NCBI GenBank assembly: GCA_947311845.1
Contig: CAMZMU010000096.1
Span: forward strand, 18,916,500 to 18,980,499
DNA from: Poa pratensis
Lineage: Eukaryota; Streptophyta; Magnoliopsida; Poales; Poaceae
DNA: 64,000 nucleotides
Direction: 5' to 3'
Positions 44,858-55,654 of the stretch are shown here, one piece after another (positions within the stretch are counted from its first letter, which is position 1; each line of letters starts with the position of its first letter). The notes under the pieces are model-generated. The model was not told the origin of the DNA. It was given only the letters and a program-made list of their open reading frames with translations, and made no database searches. The translations under genes were made by a program, and so were the position numbers.

Positions 44858-45384
44858 ATGGATCCGCCACGCCCGCCGCAGCGCCTTCTGGACGAGGTCG
44901 AGCGTGCTCGGCAGAGCGCGCTTGGGCGCAACCGCGGGAGTCTATCCCGCCATATGCCCACGAGCCCGGCGTGGAGAGGAATGCCTAGCTACCGGCCTCC
45001 TGCTCCACCAGGTGTCGCCGCACCTCCACCTGGCGCCGCTGCACCTCCACCAGGCGCCGCCGCTCCTCCCGCGGAGGAGAAGGAGGACGACGACTTCGAC
45101 TGGAGCGACGACGGGAAGAAGGTTGTGGGTTGCAGATACAGGAGGCCATGGAAGCCTCCTTCCAGTCTGTCCGCGACTACCCTGTCCAGCGAGCCAAGAC
45201 TTCCTACCAGCTCAAGGCGAAGGAGGCTTCCGATCTGGATTGGGCGCTGAAAGACTCATCCTCCATGGATCTTGCCCTCCGCCGCAAACGTGCGCGCGAG
45301 AACCGGGCGGCCGCCCACGGGCTGGCTCCTCCCGCCGTTCCCCCTAATCCTACGGCCTTCGAGCCGGCAAGTCCGTTTATGTAG
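44858..45384 (+). pseudogene. Small Pro-rich ORF gene of unknown function inside the CACTA, frameshifted
   Basis: From 44858 the frame reads MDPPRPPQRLLDEVERARQS, followed by a Pro/Ala-rich repeat (three APPPGA-like units) and an acidic patch (DDDFDWSDD). Near 45120-45130 the reading continues in another frame (EAMEASFQSVRDYPVQRAK) with a basic patch (RRKRAREN), ending with TAG at 45382. The switch needs a frameshift or tiny intron; none fits clearly. It is GC-rich against AT-rich surroundings, with its own TATA box, and is bracketed by copies of the same sequence in inverted orientation (within 44450-44510 and at 45402-45445). It may be a captured host gene or a family-specific CACTA ORF. 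No domain recognised. Confidence 0.45.
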
Positions 45385-45990
45385 AATAATGTTGGTGATG
45401 TTGGATCAGGGGTGTGTTTCTTTCAAGCGCTTGTGAGACGTTGTATCATGTGTAATAATGTATTAAACCTTTTATGTAATGCATTAAGATAAATGAATTA
45501 ATAATTTTTATCTGCTTTCTTCTGCATTTTACAACACCAAACATTCATCTTACAAATATAGATTTACTGAAATTGTTCTGCATTTACTTCTGCTTACGGA
45601 TTATTTGTCGAATTTCGACTTACGGATTTAAAGATATGAATTTATCCATATTATATTGAAAATGACAATAATAATGTAAAATTGATTTTGGATTATTTAT
45701 ACAAATTCAAACACTTTTCACGTTGAAAGTTTTGTCAATTCAAAATATGCAATAAACTTAATATATTTTTAATTGAAAATGGCAAAATGGTTAATAGTTT
45801 GTATAGTTAGAATAATTATTTCAGAAAACAGAAAATGGTTTTGGATTATTTATTCAAATTTAAACACTTTTCATGTTGAAAGTCTTTTCAGATTCAAAAC
45901 CATTTGAAATTCATATTCAAACACCTAAATAAGAAAAAAAAAGGCGGGAACAACATTTCAGAACTGAAAAGTTCGAAATAATTTTGAAAA
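45385..45990. other. CACTA internal AT-rich non-coding
   Basis: 45402-45445 is the reverse complement of part of the 152-bp units. The rest is AT-rich, with a duplicated ttttggattattta(t/c)acaaatt-like motif near 45690 and 45840. No ORF. Confidence 0.6.
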
Positions 45991-45994
45991 AGGA

Positions 45995-46160
45995 CTCTTT
46001 GGTCCCGGTTGCTGGCAAGAACCGGGACCAAAGAGTCCATGGGCGCGCCACTGGATCTGGCATTAACTGACCCTCTAATTGGTCCGGTTGCTGGCAAGAA
46101 CCGGGACCAGTGACTCATTGGTCCCGGTTCTTTCCAGCAACCGAGACCAAAGACCCCTGC
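45995..46160. repeat. Internal copies of CACTA subterminal ggtcccggttgctgg inverted repeats
   Basis: Several ggtcccggtt / aaccgggacc pairs enclose short hairpins. They sit just before a GC-rich stretch (46170-46550) that may be the leader of the Ptta/Ulp1 gene. Confidence 0.7.
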
Positions 46161-46169
46161 TACTTAACT

Positions 46170-46900
46170 GTTGCCCTTCTCCTTCCCCGATTCATTCGCA
46201 AAAAACGCCTAAGGACGAGGAGCACGACGCGGAGCGAAACGGCGCCGGCAGGCTGCCCGACCTACGCGCCGCGCCCCACGCCGCACACCGCCGCCGCCGC
46301 CGTCGACGTCCGCCGCGCCGCCTCCACGCGCCACCTCCACGCCGGCCTCCACGCGTCGGCCGGCCTCCTCCACGTACGCGCCACCTCCACGCCGGCCTCC
46401 ACGCGCCGGCCGGCCTCCTCCACGTACGCGCGGCCCCACGCGCCGCCACACGCCCGCGCCGCGCCGCCCGCGCCTCCTCCACGCCGGCCTTCCACCTCCG
46501 CCATCGCCGGCCTCCGGCCACCTCCGCCACCGCCTCGGCCTACACGCACATTTGAGTTTTTTTTTCATTTTTAGTAAAGTTTAAATTTTGTTTAGCTTAT
46601 TATTGTTTAGGTTATTATAGGTTATCAATTTTTAGTGTAGCAATTTTGAAAGTTTAGCAATTTTGTTTAGATTATTTTAGGTTATTATTAATGTAGCAAT
46701 TTTGTTAGAAATATTGCTAAGTCATTTAGATAAAGTTGTTTTTAGTTGCAATGAAATTTTGAAACTTAGCAATTTTGAAACTTAGCAATTTTGTTTAAAA
46801 ATTTGCAGTGACATTGCAGTGCGGCAGTACGTGAAGAGCCCGAAGCCGGCCGGCCTCCACGCCCCCGCTCGCGCCGCCCCCTCTCGGTGAGGGTTTAGAA
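46170..46900 (+). other. GC-rich block then AT-rich intron-like sequence upstream of the Ptta/Ulp1 gene
   Basis: 46200-46550 is C-rich with two copies of ccacctccacgccggcctcc and open frames on both strands but no domain. It is followed by T-rich sequence with repeated ttagcaattttg units. This is consistent with a 5' UTR exon and intron. Confidence 0.35.
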
Positions 46901-47028
46901 GAAATTGCTATTTTTAAATGTATGAATATATGAATGTATGAATGTATGAATTAAAGGATTGTTTGCTTAGGTTTAGAAATTCGAACACTTAGGATTTTTT
47001 GTGTTAGGGAAACAATTTTGTTCCGACC

Positions 47029-47243
47029 TTACGAGTTTACGATACGAGTTTACGGGTTTACGATACGAGTTTACGAGTTTACGGGTTTACGATACGAGCT
47101 TACGGGTTTACGATACGAGTTTACGAGTTTACGGGTTCACGATACGAGTTTACGGGTTTACGATACGAGTTTACGGGTTTACGAGTTTACGGGTTTACGA
47201 TACGAGTTTACGAGTTTACGGGTTTACGATACGAGTTTACGGG
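47029..47243. repeat. Microsatellite-like array of cgagttta / cgggttta / cgata units
   Basis: About 215 bp are built from two 8-mers that differ by one base plus a 5-mer, mixed in irregular order (gagtttacgggtttacgata). Frames across it encode YEFTGLRYEFT-like repeats with no meaning. Confidence 0.85.
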
Positions 47244-47606
47244 TAGATTTTGCATTGTAGCTAGATTGTAGATTATATTGATGTTAATTTTAATTTTAGC
47301 TTTGCAAATGATTTTAGCTATATTGATGTATATTTTAGCTTGAGTCTTATGTTCTTGAGCTTAATGGCTTTAATTTCTTGATGTTTTAGGGTTTAGGGTC
47401 TCCGAGTTCGCCGTCGCGCCCAAGAATCCCCGCCCGAGGTGCTCTGCCGCTCCCCGCCCGAGGTGCTCTTGCAAATGAGATTATAAGGCAGCATATGAAG
47501 TTTCTAATTTGTTCTTGCAAATGAGATGATATTGTAGATGTATCTTGACATATGGAACAAGTTACCCAACTAAAGTTTTGTGCATTGTTCTTAATTTGCA
47601 GAAACT

Positions 47607-50600
47607 ATGGAACGAGACGAAGATCAGGAAAATATCCTCCAGGATATAATCCGCGGGCCGGAAGATATTGTCGATGTCACCACGGAGTTTTTGAACAACT
47701 CCGGTGAGGGAGATGAGTCTCTCAACCGAAGAGACGGCTCCGGTGAGGTAGAACCCGACGGCCGGGGTGAGGGAGAAGTCAGCGAGGGAGAAGCCGACGA
47801 GGGAGAAGCCGAAGGCTCCGGTGGAACATTAAATGTTGCAAACTCCGGCGAGGTGCATATACATATATTAATGAAGCCGAAGATTGTATTAATTAAGCCT
47901 CTGCTGTCTATATACATATATTAACGCTCTTTCTTCTTTTAGCCCTCCGGATCGAGCAAATCTTCTGTAAGGACAAAACGAGGCCCAGCCAAAAAGTTGG
48001 GCGACCAAGAAAGGTACACGATCGAAAGAGTCGCTGAAGACGGCACACCGACTGCTCCCCCTGGTGTTAAAAATAAAATGGTAAAGCAATGCGGAGTTCT
48101 TGTTAGGGACTTCATCCCGATCACCGTTCGAGAATGGCATCGGCCAAAGGAGAAAGGACAGCTATATGTCAGCGATGAGGGCAAAGAAAGACTTTGGAGA
48201 AAGCTCATGGTTAATTTCACCCTGCCGGCGCCAGAGGTGGATTCAGATGAGGAGGATCCAGATGAGGCAGAAAAGATTGCCCGGAAAATCATGGAGCAAA
48301 AAGTCAAGGACTGGGCACTTAAGAAGATGGCCGAGCTATTCAAGAACTGGAAGAAAAGATTGAACAAACTGTTTGTCAAGAAAAATAAGACTCCAGACTT
48401 CGATAAAGGGTATGAGAAGATAAAGGACTACTGGGAAGAATTTGTGGCGTACAAGAAATCAGAGGAAGCTCTGGAAAAGTCTGCAAAAAATGCGGCAAAT
48501 GCTGCTCTAAAGATGTACCACCATACTATGGGGCCTGGTGGCTACGCTGGTAGCATGCCTAAGTGGGAGAAACTTGAGGCGGACCTGCTGGCTAATGGGA
48601 TCACTCCAGAGCCACTCAAGTGGATCGAACGGGCAAGAAATTGGTTTTACGGGCATGGGGGCACGTTGGACGCAGAAGGGAAGTGCATATATAACAGAAG
48701 ACACAAAGATAATCCCCTACTACCCATCCAAGAAATTAGAAATGCAGTAAAGGATGTTGAAGAGGGACGGTTCATTCCCGATAGAGAGGATGACGAGCTC
48801 ACACGCGCCCTTGGGAATAAGGAACACGACGGACGGTTACGAGGCGTACCTGGCTCCAAGCCCAAGACAATTGCGATTCCCGAGCACAGGAAGAAATTTC
48901 CTGATAGAAGCCATCAGAGGAGAAAGGAAAGGGAGGCAATGGAAGCACGCGCTGCTGCAGACCGGCTGCGTAATATAGAAGAAGAATTAAAGCTGCAGAA
49001 GGAACAAATTGCCGTGCTTAGCCAGCAAGGTACTAGCGGCCAATCTCAACGGCACATGGTAGAAGCTGCATGCGATGGTACCGGTGGCCCATCGAATCGG
49101 AAAAGCAGCGTGGCTTCCACGGAGCTCCAGGATGGTAATGATGATGCAGTGGCTCCACTTCGTCGCTACCCAGTGGATGATATCACGGAGAGCACACCTT
49201 GTGAGATGCATGTGAAAGTTTTTAACTTAACCGTGAAGGTGGCGGTCGGCTATGTCGTACCAATTGGACCTAATCCAACTTACCATTTCTCTCCGGTTCC
49301 AAATGGCTACGCTGTTGTCGCGGTGGATGAAGTGATGAAAGATTATGAGGAGCTGAAGCTGCAACACCCTGCAGGTGAAGATGGGGAGGTGCTTGAACTT
49401 GGAGAAGCCAAGAAAGCGACCATTCTATGGCCAAAGGAATTCATCGTGCTTCCGAACTGGCAGCCAAGGCCATCGACTCCTCACCAGTCTCCAGCGCAAC
49501 AGTCCTCTTCACCGCCTCAGCATTCTCCAGCGCAACAGTCCTCTTCACCGCCTCACCAGTCTCCAGCGCAGCCGTCTCCGCCGCCGCGTCAGCCGTCTCC
49601 GCCGCCGCGTCAGCCGTTTCCGCCCACCGCTCGTACTATGAGGGGTAAGCGATCACCGAAACGTAAAAGGTCGCCCCTCCCAACAGTACCTCATAAGAAT
49701 CTTCCCATTAGACCTTATGACAGGACTGTAGCGGAAAACGCCGCGGAGGTGGCTGCCTACAATAAGGCTTTTTTTGCACCAAAAAAGCCCGAGCAGAAGC
49801 CGGTATACGATGAAAAATCCAAAAAGTGGAGAAAGTCCTTCCTTGAGCAGCCATCCCAGATATCGATGAATCTGCCATCTGACTATGGTCGTGAACTTAC
49901 TAAGCTAGCACGTGCCCAGTCTGAGCAGAACAAGGGAAGAAGTGCAAAAAGCGGGAAACAAATTGCCCAGCTCGGACAGCAGAAAAATCAATCGGTCCCC
50001 CCGCTCATAGTGTGTTCCGATGTCGACAAGGACTTCAGAGTCGCTATGGATAAGGACCTGGAATTATTGGACCCCAGAGCCATAGCTGCTGCTAAAGAAC
50101 TTGGTGTCACTGTATCTCAGGCCAAGGAACAGGCTACCGCCTTGGGTATGAGCCTTGGTCAACTTTTAGGCTATGAATATGCGCCAATGTTAGAGATGGC
50201 ACGGAAATATGTCCAAGGGGAGCCTATGGTCAGTAATGAGGAGCTGACGGGTCTATCAACACATATGCGAAATCTGCATACCTGGTACCTGGTGCACACA
50301 TCAAAGAAGGACGCGAAAGAGTGGTTTCCGCTGGACGTTAGAGTGGAGCATTTCTTCAAACGTTACATTATACAGGTTCAACTGACTGAACTGTTCCAGT
50401 TATTCCAAAAGCGCGCCCTCGACAAATCTATCCTCTCTTGCTATTGTCTGTAAGTGATTTATTTTCGTAATTAAGTCTCTAGCTCAGCTCGTTCATTGCC
50501 TGTATTATATTATCCTGACTATATATATATCCTTTTGTACGCTATTATGCAGAATGAAGATGCTGGAATGCAAAAGATCTAAAGTTTTTGAGGTTGGGTT

Positions 50601-51333
50601 CGTTGACCCATATATCGTGAATTCACATACGTTAGTCAATCACCCCAAAGACGTGGAGCATGACCTGACCACCTTTTTAACCATGCAACATTTCTGTACG
50701 GAAATACTATTTCCTTACAACTTCAGGTGAGTGTTTCTGTCTTGTACATATTTTTATTTGGCTTTCTCGATGTTAAGTGTAATTGATGAGCTATGCATGT
50801 CTGCTTTATGTAAACGTCCGCAGGTTCCACTGGATTCTGCTAAGCATTCAACCTGACAAGTCCACAGTTGAAGTCCACGACTCATTAAGTTGGGACCAAG
50901 CGTTGTGGTCCGACATGAAAGAAATGCTCAACAAGTAATTTCAATCATTATCGCATTATATCGCCCTCTTTCGTTCGTTCCCTGATGTCAAGTAATTAAT
51001 AACTCCTTTGTTCATTTTCTTTGCCAAAGCAGGTGTTGGACAATTTTCAAACAGAAGGTAGAAGGTCCATTCAAAGATGAGCTAACTTATAAAACGGTGG
51101 AAAGTCCGCAGCAGCCACCGGGGAGTAATTTATGTGGATTCTACGTTTGCGAGTTCATTCGCGAGTTGACCACTGAGCGGAGAACAACTGCTTTCAGCAA
51201 AATGCGGGAGAAGATCGACCCAGAACTGCGCGTAGGAGCAATTCAAGAGGAATTGGCGGGATTTCTGCTTAGGGAGGTCATCGATGAAAGGGGAGAACAT
51301 TATGCTTCGGACGATGAACTACATATGCCTTGA
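47607..51333 (+). CDS. CACTA-encoded Ptta/En-Spm transposase-like protein with C-terminal Ulp1 protease domain
   Basis: Five exons join in frame: 47607-47852, 47943-50449, 50553-50726, 50824-50934, 51033-51333. All introns are GT-AG, giving 1112 residues without a stop. The N-terminus is acidic with EGEADEGEAEGS-like repeats. A long helical, Lys/Glu-rich Ptta/En-Spm (TNPA/TNP1-like) region includes LGNKEHDGRLRG near residue 372, followed by coiled-coil-like KEQIAVL. A Ser/Pro repeat (SPAQQSSSPP) lies near residues 510-560. The last 200 or so residues are a Ulp1/C48 cysteine protease: FHWILLSIQP with the His, VHDSL with the Asp, and GSNLCGFYVCEF with the Cys. TNPA-type proteins bind subterminal repeats and help transposition; C48 proteases cleave SUMO-like modifiers, though the role here is inferred. 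It lies downstream of the TNP2 gene in the same orientation, a usual CACTA order. Confidence 0.85.
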
Positions 51334-51497
51334 TGGCTTGATCTATCTCCATGTAATTAAATAGTTGTATTCTCGCAAGAGATCGAATATTAATTATATA
51401 TGCATCAACATGTACTGTGTATATAGTAGAGCGTATAATATGCGTACGGAAACGATGGAGAGCACGTCGGCGATGCGAAGAAGGGGGAGACGACGGA

Positions 51498-51621
51498 GGC
51501 ACCGGCGAGAGGGAGAGGGGGCACCGGCGAGAGGGAGAGGAGGCACCGGCGAGAAGGAGAGGGGGCACCGGCGAGAGGGAGAGGGGGCACCGGCGAGAGG
51601 GGGCACCGGCGAGAGGGGACC
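51498..51621. repeat. G-rich minisatellite of about 22 bp units, then two telomere-like repeats
   Basis: Five to six units of ggcaccggcgagagggagag, ending with ccctaaaccctaaa at about 51621-51634. The heptamer CCCTAAA matches plant telomere sequence, but two copies are common by chance or in promoters. Confidence 0.75.
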
Positions 51622-51649
51622 CTAAACCCTAAATACCAAAAAAAAAAGC

Positions 51650-51848
51650 ACTCATTGGTCCCGGTTCGTAAAGAACCGGGACCAATGAGTCTCCCCACGC
51701 CCAGCCAGAACTGGCCACGTGGCCACCCATTGGTCCCGGTTCGTGGCCCAACCGGGACTAGCATTAGTCCCGATTGGCCAGTCCCGGTTGGGCAACCGGG
51801 ACTGATGGCCCAACCGAACCGGGACCATAGGCCCATATTCTACCAGTG
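51650..51848. repeat. CACTA right subterminal region
   Basis: Contains cattggtcccggttc with its inverted partner around a 5-base loop (51655-51689) and five more ggtcccggtt/aaccgggac motifs up to the terminus TTCTACCAGTG. Confidence 0.85.
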
Positions 51849-52901
51849 GACTATCTGATCACAAGGAAATTTCGGAGAAAACCGGCGTCGGCAGGCCTTC
51901 CCTTGCACGGCAGCCTTAACCTACCATGCCACGGCTAACAAAATCCAGGTGGATCCGCCCCAAAAGCTCCTACAAAGCCGCGCTGTGAGTGAATCAAACC
52001 GCACCCGCTGCCGCTCACGACGCCCTGGCTGGCTGGCGTGCGTGCTCCTTTGCTTCCCCCGGCGAGCGCCCTCATAATTTGAATGTCAGCTCCATCCACC
52101 TCGGCACGTGCACCGCGGCGGCGCGGCGAGACAGGAACAAAAGTCACAACGAGCAAAGCGGAGGGCAGAGGCCTTTCCGGTACGTGTGCGTGCCGCGGCA
52201 GAGGTTTGCTGCCGTGACTGGCTGGCTGGCGCCCGTGCCGTGGAGCCCCGCGCCGGTATCGGCGCCACGGCGCTGCGGAAGATCGTGTCCCGCCTCGCTC
52301 CAACGCCCGGAAAACTACTCCTGCTCGGGCGCTTCTCCGTGTCTGCCGGCGGTCGGAAGCAACGCAACCTCGGGCGCCCGTGGAGTATACTTTACAGCGG
52401 CACGGCGTCGTCAGCGGGATCGATCGGATCGGAGAGCTCGCTTCGCTGCTGGTAGTATGGCGAGCCCAGGATCCCAGCTCCGATCGCCCGGCCGGCCGGC
52501 CGGAGCACACCCATGGCGCTGCTTTACAGCACCCAGACGAACCTACGTGCCCGTGATTTCGACGTTACGCGAACCGTACTGAGCTAGCACACGCACTCGA
52601 TCACGGTCGTTCGTTAGGGGAATATTGTCGCCGGCACGGTGACCTGGCTCTGCCCGGCCGGCCGGCGATGAGATGCTTCCTTCGAGCTCGAGCAAGCTGC
52701 CAACAACATCAGAGACCGAGACTGATAATTAGCGTCCAGGACGCATTAATAAGTGCCGCATGGTACTATGGTCCAGCAACAACGTCCGTTTCTGCAGTTA
52801 ATTCTTTCACATCGGGCATGGAGTACTTGAGCCCGTGCAGGAGCTCACGGCTGTACGCACGTACGTGCTCCGCTGCCTTGCACCTCGGATGCTTTTAATA
52901 G

Positions 52902-53827
52902 GAAAAAGCCTAGTCTAAAAAAAAGAAGTCTAAAACAAAACTTAAACATATAGACAAAAGCTAAACCAAACTCTGAACTCTTAATCCCTAAAATTGGCAC
53001 TCCAAACTTATCAATCCCGGTCTATTTTAGACCCTAGACCCCGGATAGGATTGTTCTGTACTCTCACTGATTGGCTGGGTCCACATGTCATATATTTCTT
53101 CCCAATGTTTTTGCTCTGGCTTCGATTTCTCAATTAAATCATGGGCTGTACCATGAAGATCCACCTGCGAGACCGCCTCCAGCTCAGCTTTGTGTCCTGG
53201 CCTTGAATCCAGCTTCCCAACAATCGTGCTAGGAGTCACACTCAGAGAGATGGTGACGGGAGGTAACCATAGAGCAGGCTTCTCCAAGAAGTCCACGAGC
53301 ATGACCAAGAGGAAGACATGGTGACTGGAGAGGGACGCGGCGCACAATCTTGACAGCACGGCAGGAGGCGATGCTTCGCCGGCGAGGCCGCCATGCTGCT
53401 CCGCGAGCGCCGAGCGGCTTGGGGCCGGAGATGGTCCGCAAGATGCAGGCAAGGCTGACGCGCTCCTGCTGTGTTTCTGTTGATCTGCTAGCCCGCGATG
53501 TCACCAATTACAGCACGTTCGTTTAGGGCAGGCTAACACGACGTCGCGACGCGCCTCGAACATGGATTTCCCTGGCGTGCGTACCTCGGAAAGCCGTCGG
53601 CGTTGGAGATATAGGAAGGGGATGGATATGACATGTGGTACCGAATTGTCAGTGAGAGTAGCACATTATCCCTGCCGGGATTGTCATATTCCCGGTGTAC
53701 CAAACAGCTCCAGGGTCTAAAATAGACCGGGATTGACAAGTTTGATGTGCCAATTTCAGGGATCAAGAGTTCAGGGTTCAATTTAGTTTTCATCTACAAG
53801 TTCAAGATTTATTTTGGAGTTTTTACC
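52902..53827. mobile_element. Mutator-like element (MULE), non-autonomous, with possible cargo
   Basis: Long terminal inverted repeats of about 116-130 bp (52902-53033 and 53712-53827) share ggcac(t/a)(c/t)caaactt(a/g)tcaatc and ggtctattttagacc. The 9-bp TSD TTTTAATAG lies at 52893-52901 and 53828-53836. Copy B has one uninterrupted ttttaata(c) there, an empty site. There is no transposase. The interior holds a 141-codon minus-strand frame (53452-53027) with a hydrophobic segment (HHVFLLVMLVDFL) and a Lys/Glu-rich tail. It may be a captured gene fragment (Pack-MULE), but I do not recognise it. Confidence 0.82.
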
Positions 53828-54444
53828 TTTTAATAGGATGTTGCTCGACTCGAGTTGATCTTGGCAGATGCAACCCAACAGCTGGTGAGTGACTGTGGTC
53901 CAGACTCCAGCGACACAACACAAAACATGACGGCTAAAAAAACTCGTACGTACAGCCTCTAGTCTAGATAAAAAAAAACGTACGTACAAGCTTCCATATA
54001 CTCTACTCCTAGGTCGATACACTTTCCAGTGGGACGAACGATGCTCTGTTGGGCATGTGCTCCCTCGCCAGCCAAAGCGAGCCAAGCTGCAACGTATTTT
54101 AGCATAGCAACATGTTAAACCGTTACAAAAAAACCGAGCGGTATGAACTGTCCATGTACGACTTCCTCCTCGAACGCGAGTATAGTACTGTTCAGTCGGC
54201 GAAGGACCACGTACGAACGGATGACTTCGGGATAATTAAGAAGGCGACAGCAGTTTTTCAAGATTTGTCTTTTGCTGGACTAGGAGATTCCTGGCCTGTT
54301 TAGATTAATGCGACGATCGATCCTCGTTCGTTACAGCAGTGGTTACGGCTAGACTCCGTAGCCTAGGTATATCTTCTTTTCTTTGCGGCAACACCAAGAG
54401 CTTCCGGACAAGCGCGGTCTGCACTGTTCTGTACGACAGAGTAA

Positions 54445-54797
54445 GGCCCCGTTTGAAACACATGAAGTAAAAACGTAGGAATAGGAAAAACGCAGGAATT
54501 AAGATGTCATGTTTCATAAATTCCTATAGAAACTAAAATCACAGGAAATTTTCCAAAGTGTCGATTGGGTGTCACACAGGAAAAACACAGGAATGGTAGG
54601 CACGGAAAGATGAAAACATGAGGTGAGACCTCATGTTTGTTTTGCTCCAAAATTTCTATGGAATGGCTTATCCCATAGGTATTTGAGAGGAATCTGAGAT
54701 TCCTATTCCTTTGTTGCAAACGGTACCATAGAAAATTTTCCAATAAGAATCCTATCCTCCAAATTTCCTATCATTTTCCTTTGTTTCAAACAGGGAC
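54445..54797. mobile_element. Tourist/Harbinger-type MITE
   Basis: A 353-bp element with inverted ends ggccccgtttgaaac and gtttcaaacagggac is flanked by the 3-bp TSD TAA (54442-54444, 54798-54800). Copy B reads gagtaataagtcctg, the exact empty site. No coding capacity. Confidence 0.92.
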
Positions 54798-55088
54798 TAA
54801 TAAGTCCTGATTTTGTCTGCGCAAAGGTACACTCACTTCATTTTGTATCCTCATACTAATCCCATGCATGGCCCGATTCGATTACATATGGGGTCAAGTG
54901 GAAGTAAATTTCGTCGCAAGTTTGTGCGCAAATGAGATCAGATTCATATCAACTTCTCGACCTGTCTGTCCAAAGTTTTGGCATACTCCATCGTTGGGAT
55001 CCAGGCGTTAAATCGGATAATGCTGACAGTTAATCGTTCAAGCCTTCAAGCATGTTAACACATCACGTTACTCATGACGATGTAGCAA

Positions 55089-55654
55089 AAAAGAAAAAGA
55101 AAAACTAATCACCGTACACGAGTACTAAAAAATGCGACGAAAAAGACTAAACACGTCACATGCAAATAGGACAATACACTGAAGTACAAATAATATTGGG
55201 TACATTGTAATCTATTTTTTCCAAAACTCACCAAAAAACATAATGTGAGTACTCGAAAGAAAATCCAAAATCATCGTGGACATTGGTTTTTGAGAAAGAA
55301 CACTTTATTAGCATTACAAACGAAATAGGCATGAATAAAATGCACACAGCCGCAAAAATTCACAACATAAATAAGTAAAACTGAAAAATAATTAATCATG
55401 AAGAAACGGCACATTGCCTACAGTACTAAGGCAATCTGAAAATCACGGGTCATCCATGTCGGATAAAAATACACTGTTGTGTCCTCCAAGCGTGTAAACA
55501 TCTCCGTAAAAAGACCTTGAATTTTCGCACGTTCTAATATGGATCACGAACGGAGCAAACTCGTACAACGGTGGAGGATGGTGAGCATATTATGGACACT
55601 AGAACCTAGTCGGGATAAATCGTTTGGTGTCGGGACGTGAAGAGAAGGAACATG
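55089..55654. other. Intergenic sequence between the two duplicate copies
   Basis: AT-rich, no ORF. Begins where the copies stop matching after acgatgtagca. Nothing recognised. Confidence 0.45.

Larger units (their letters stand above)
39900..51848 (+). mobile_element. CACTA (En/Spm) DNA transposon, 11.9 kb, near-autonomous
   Basis: Termini are CACTAGTAGAA at 39900 and TTCTACCAGTG ending at 51848 (one mismatch in 11). The perfect 3-bp TSD GAC is at 39897-39899 and 51849-51851, and copy B of the host duplication keeps the empty site. Subterminal ttggtcccggttc motifs occur in both orientations near each end and at 44.37-44.70 and 46.0-46.15 kb. It carries a TNP2-type transposase (one frameshift), a small ORF gene at 44858, and an intact Ptta/Ulp1 gene, all on the plus strand. 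Confidence 0.95.
51849..55088 (+). repeat. Tandem segmental duplication, copy A, right part
   Basis: It aligns with 56237-57778: for example aaatttcggagaaaaccggc, gagctcgcttcgctgctgg, gtttagattaatgcgac and ccatcgttgggatcc occur in both in the same order. Copy A is longer because it holds a MULE (52902-53827) and a Tourist MITE (54445-54797), neither present in copy B. GC-rich frames such as 51989-52582 are not conserved in copy B and are not called as genes. The origin of the duplicated unit is unknown. Confidence 0.8.

Noticed and set aside
46079..46574. Several Ala/Arg/Pro-rich ORFs on both strands
   Set aside because: Low-complexity C/G-rich DNA opens all frames; no conserved motif.
51621..51634. 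Interstitial telomere repeat (ccctaaaccctaaa)
   Set aside because: Only two units; such pairs occur commonly in plant promoters.
51989..52582. 197-codon ORF in duplicate copy A
   Set aside because: Frame is not preserved in the corresponding part of copy B (56290-56720).
54112..54303. 63-codon ORF in duplicate copy A
   Set aside because: The matching segment in copy B (57173-57360) has indels that destroy the frame, so coding is unlikely.
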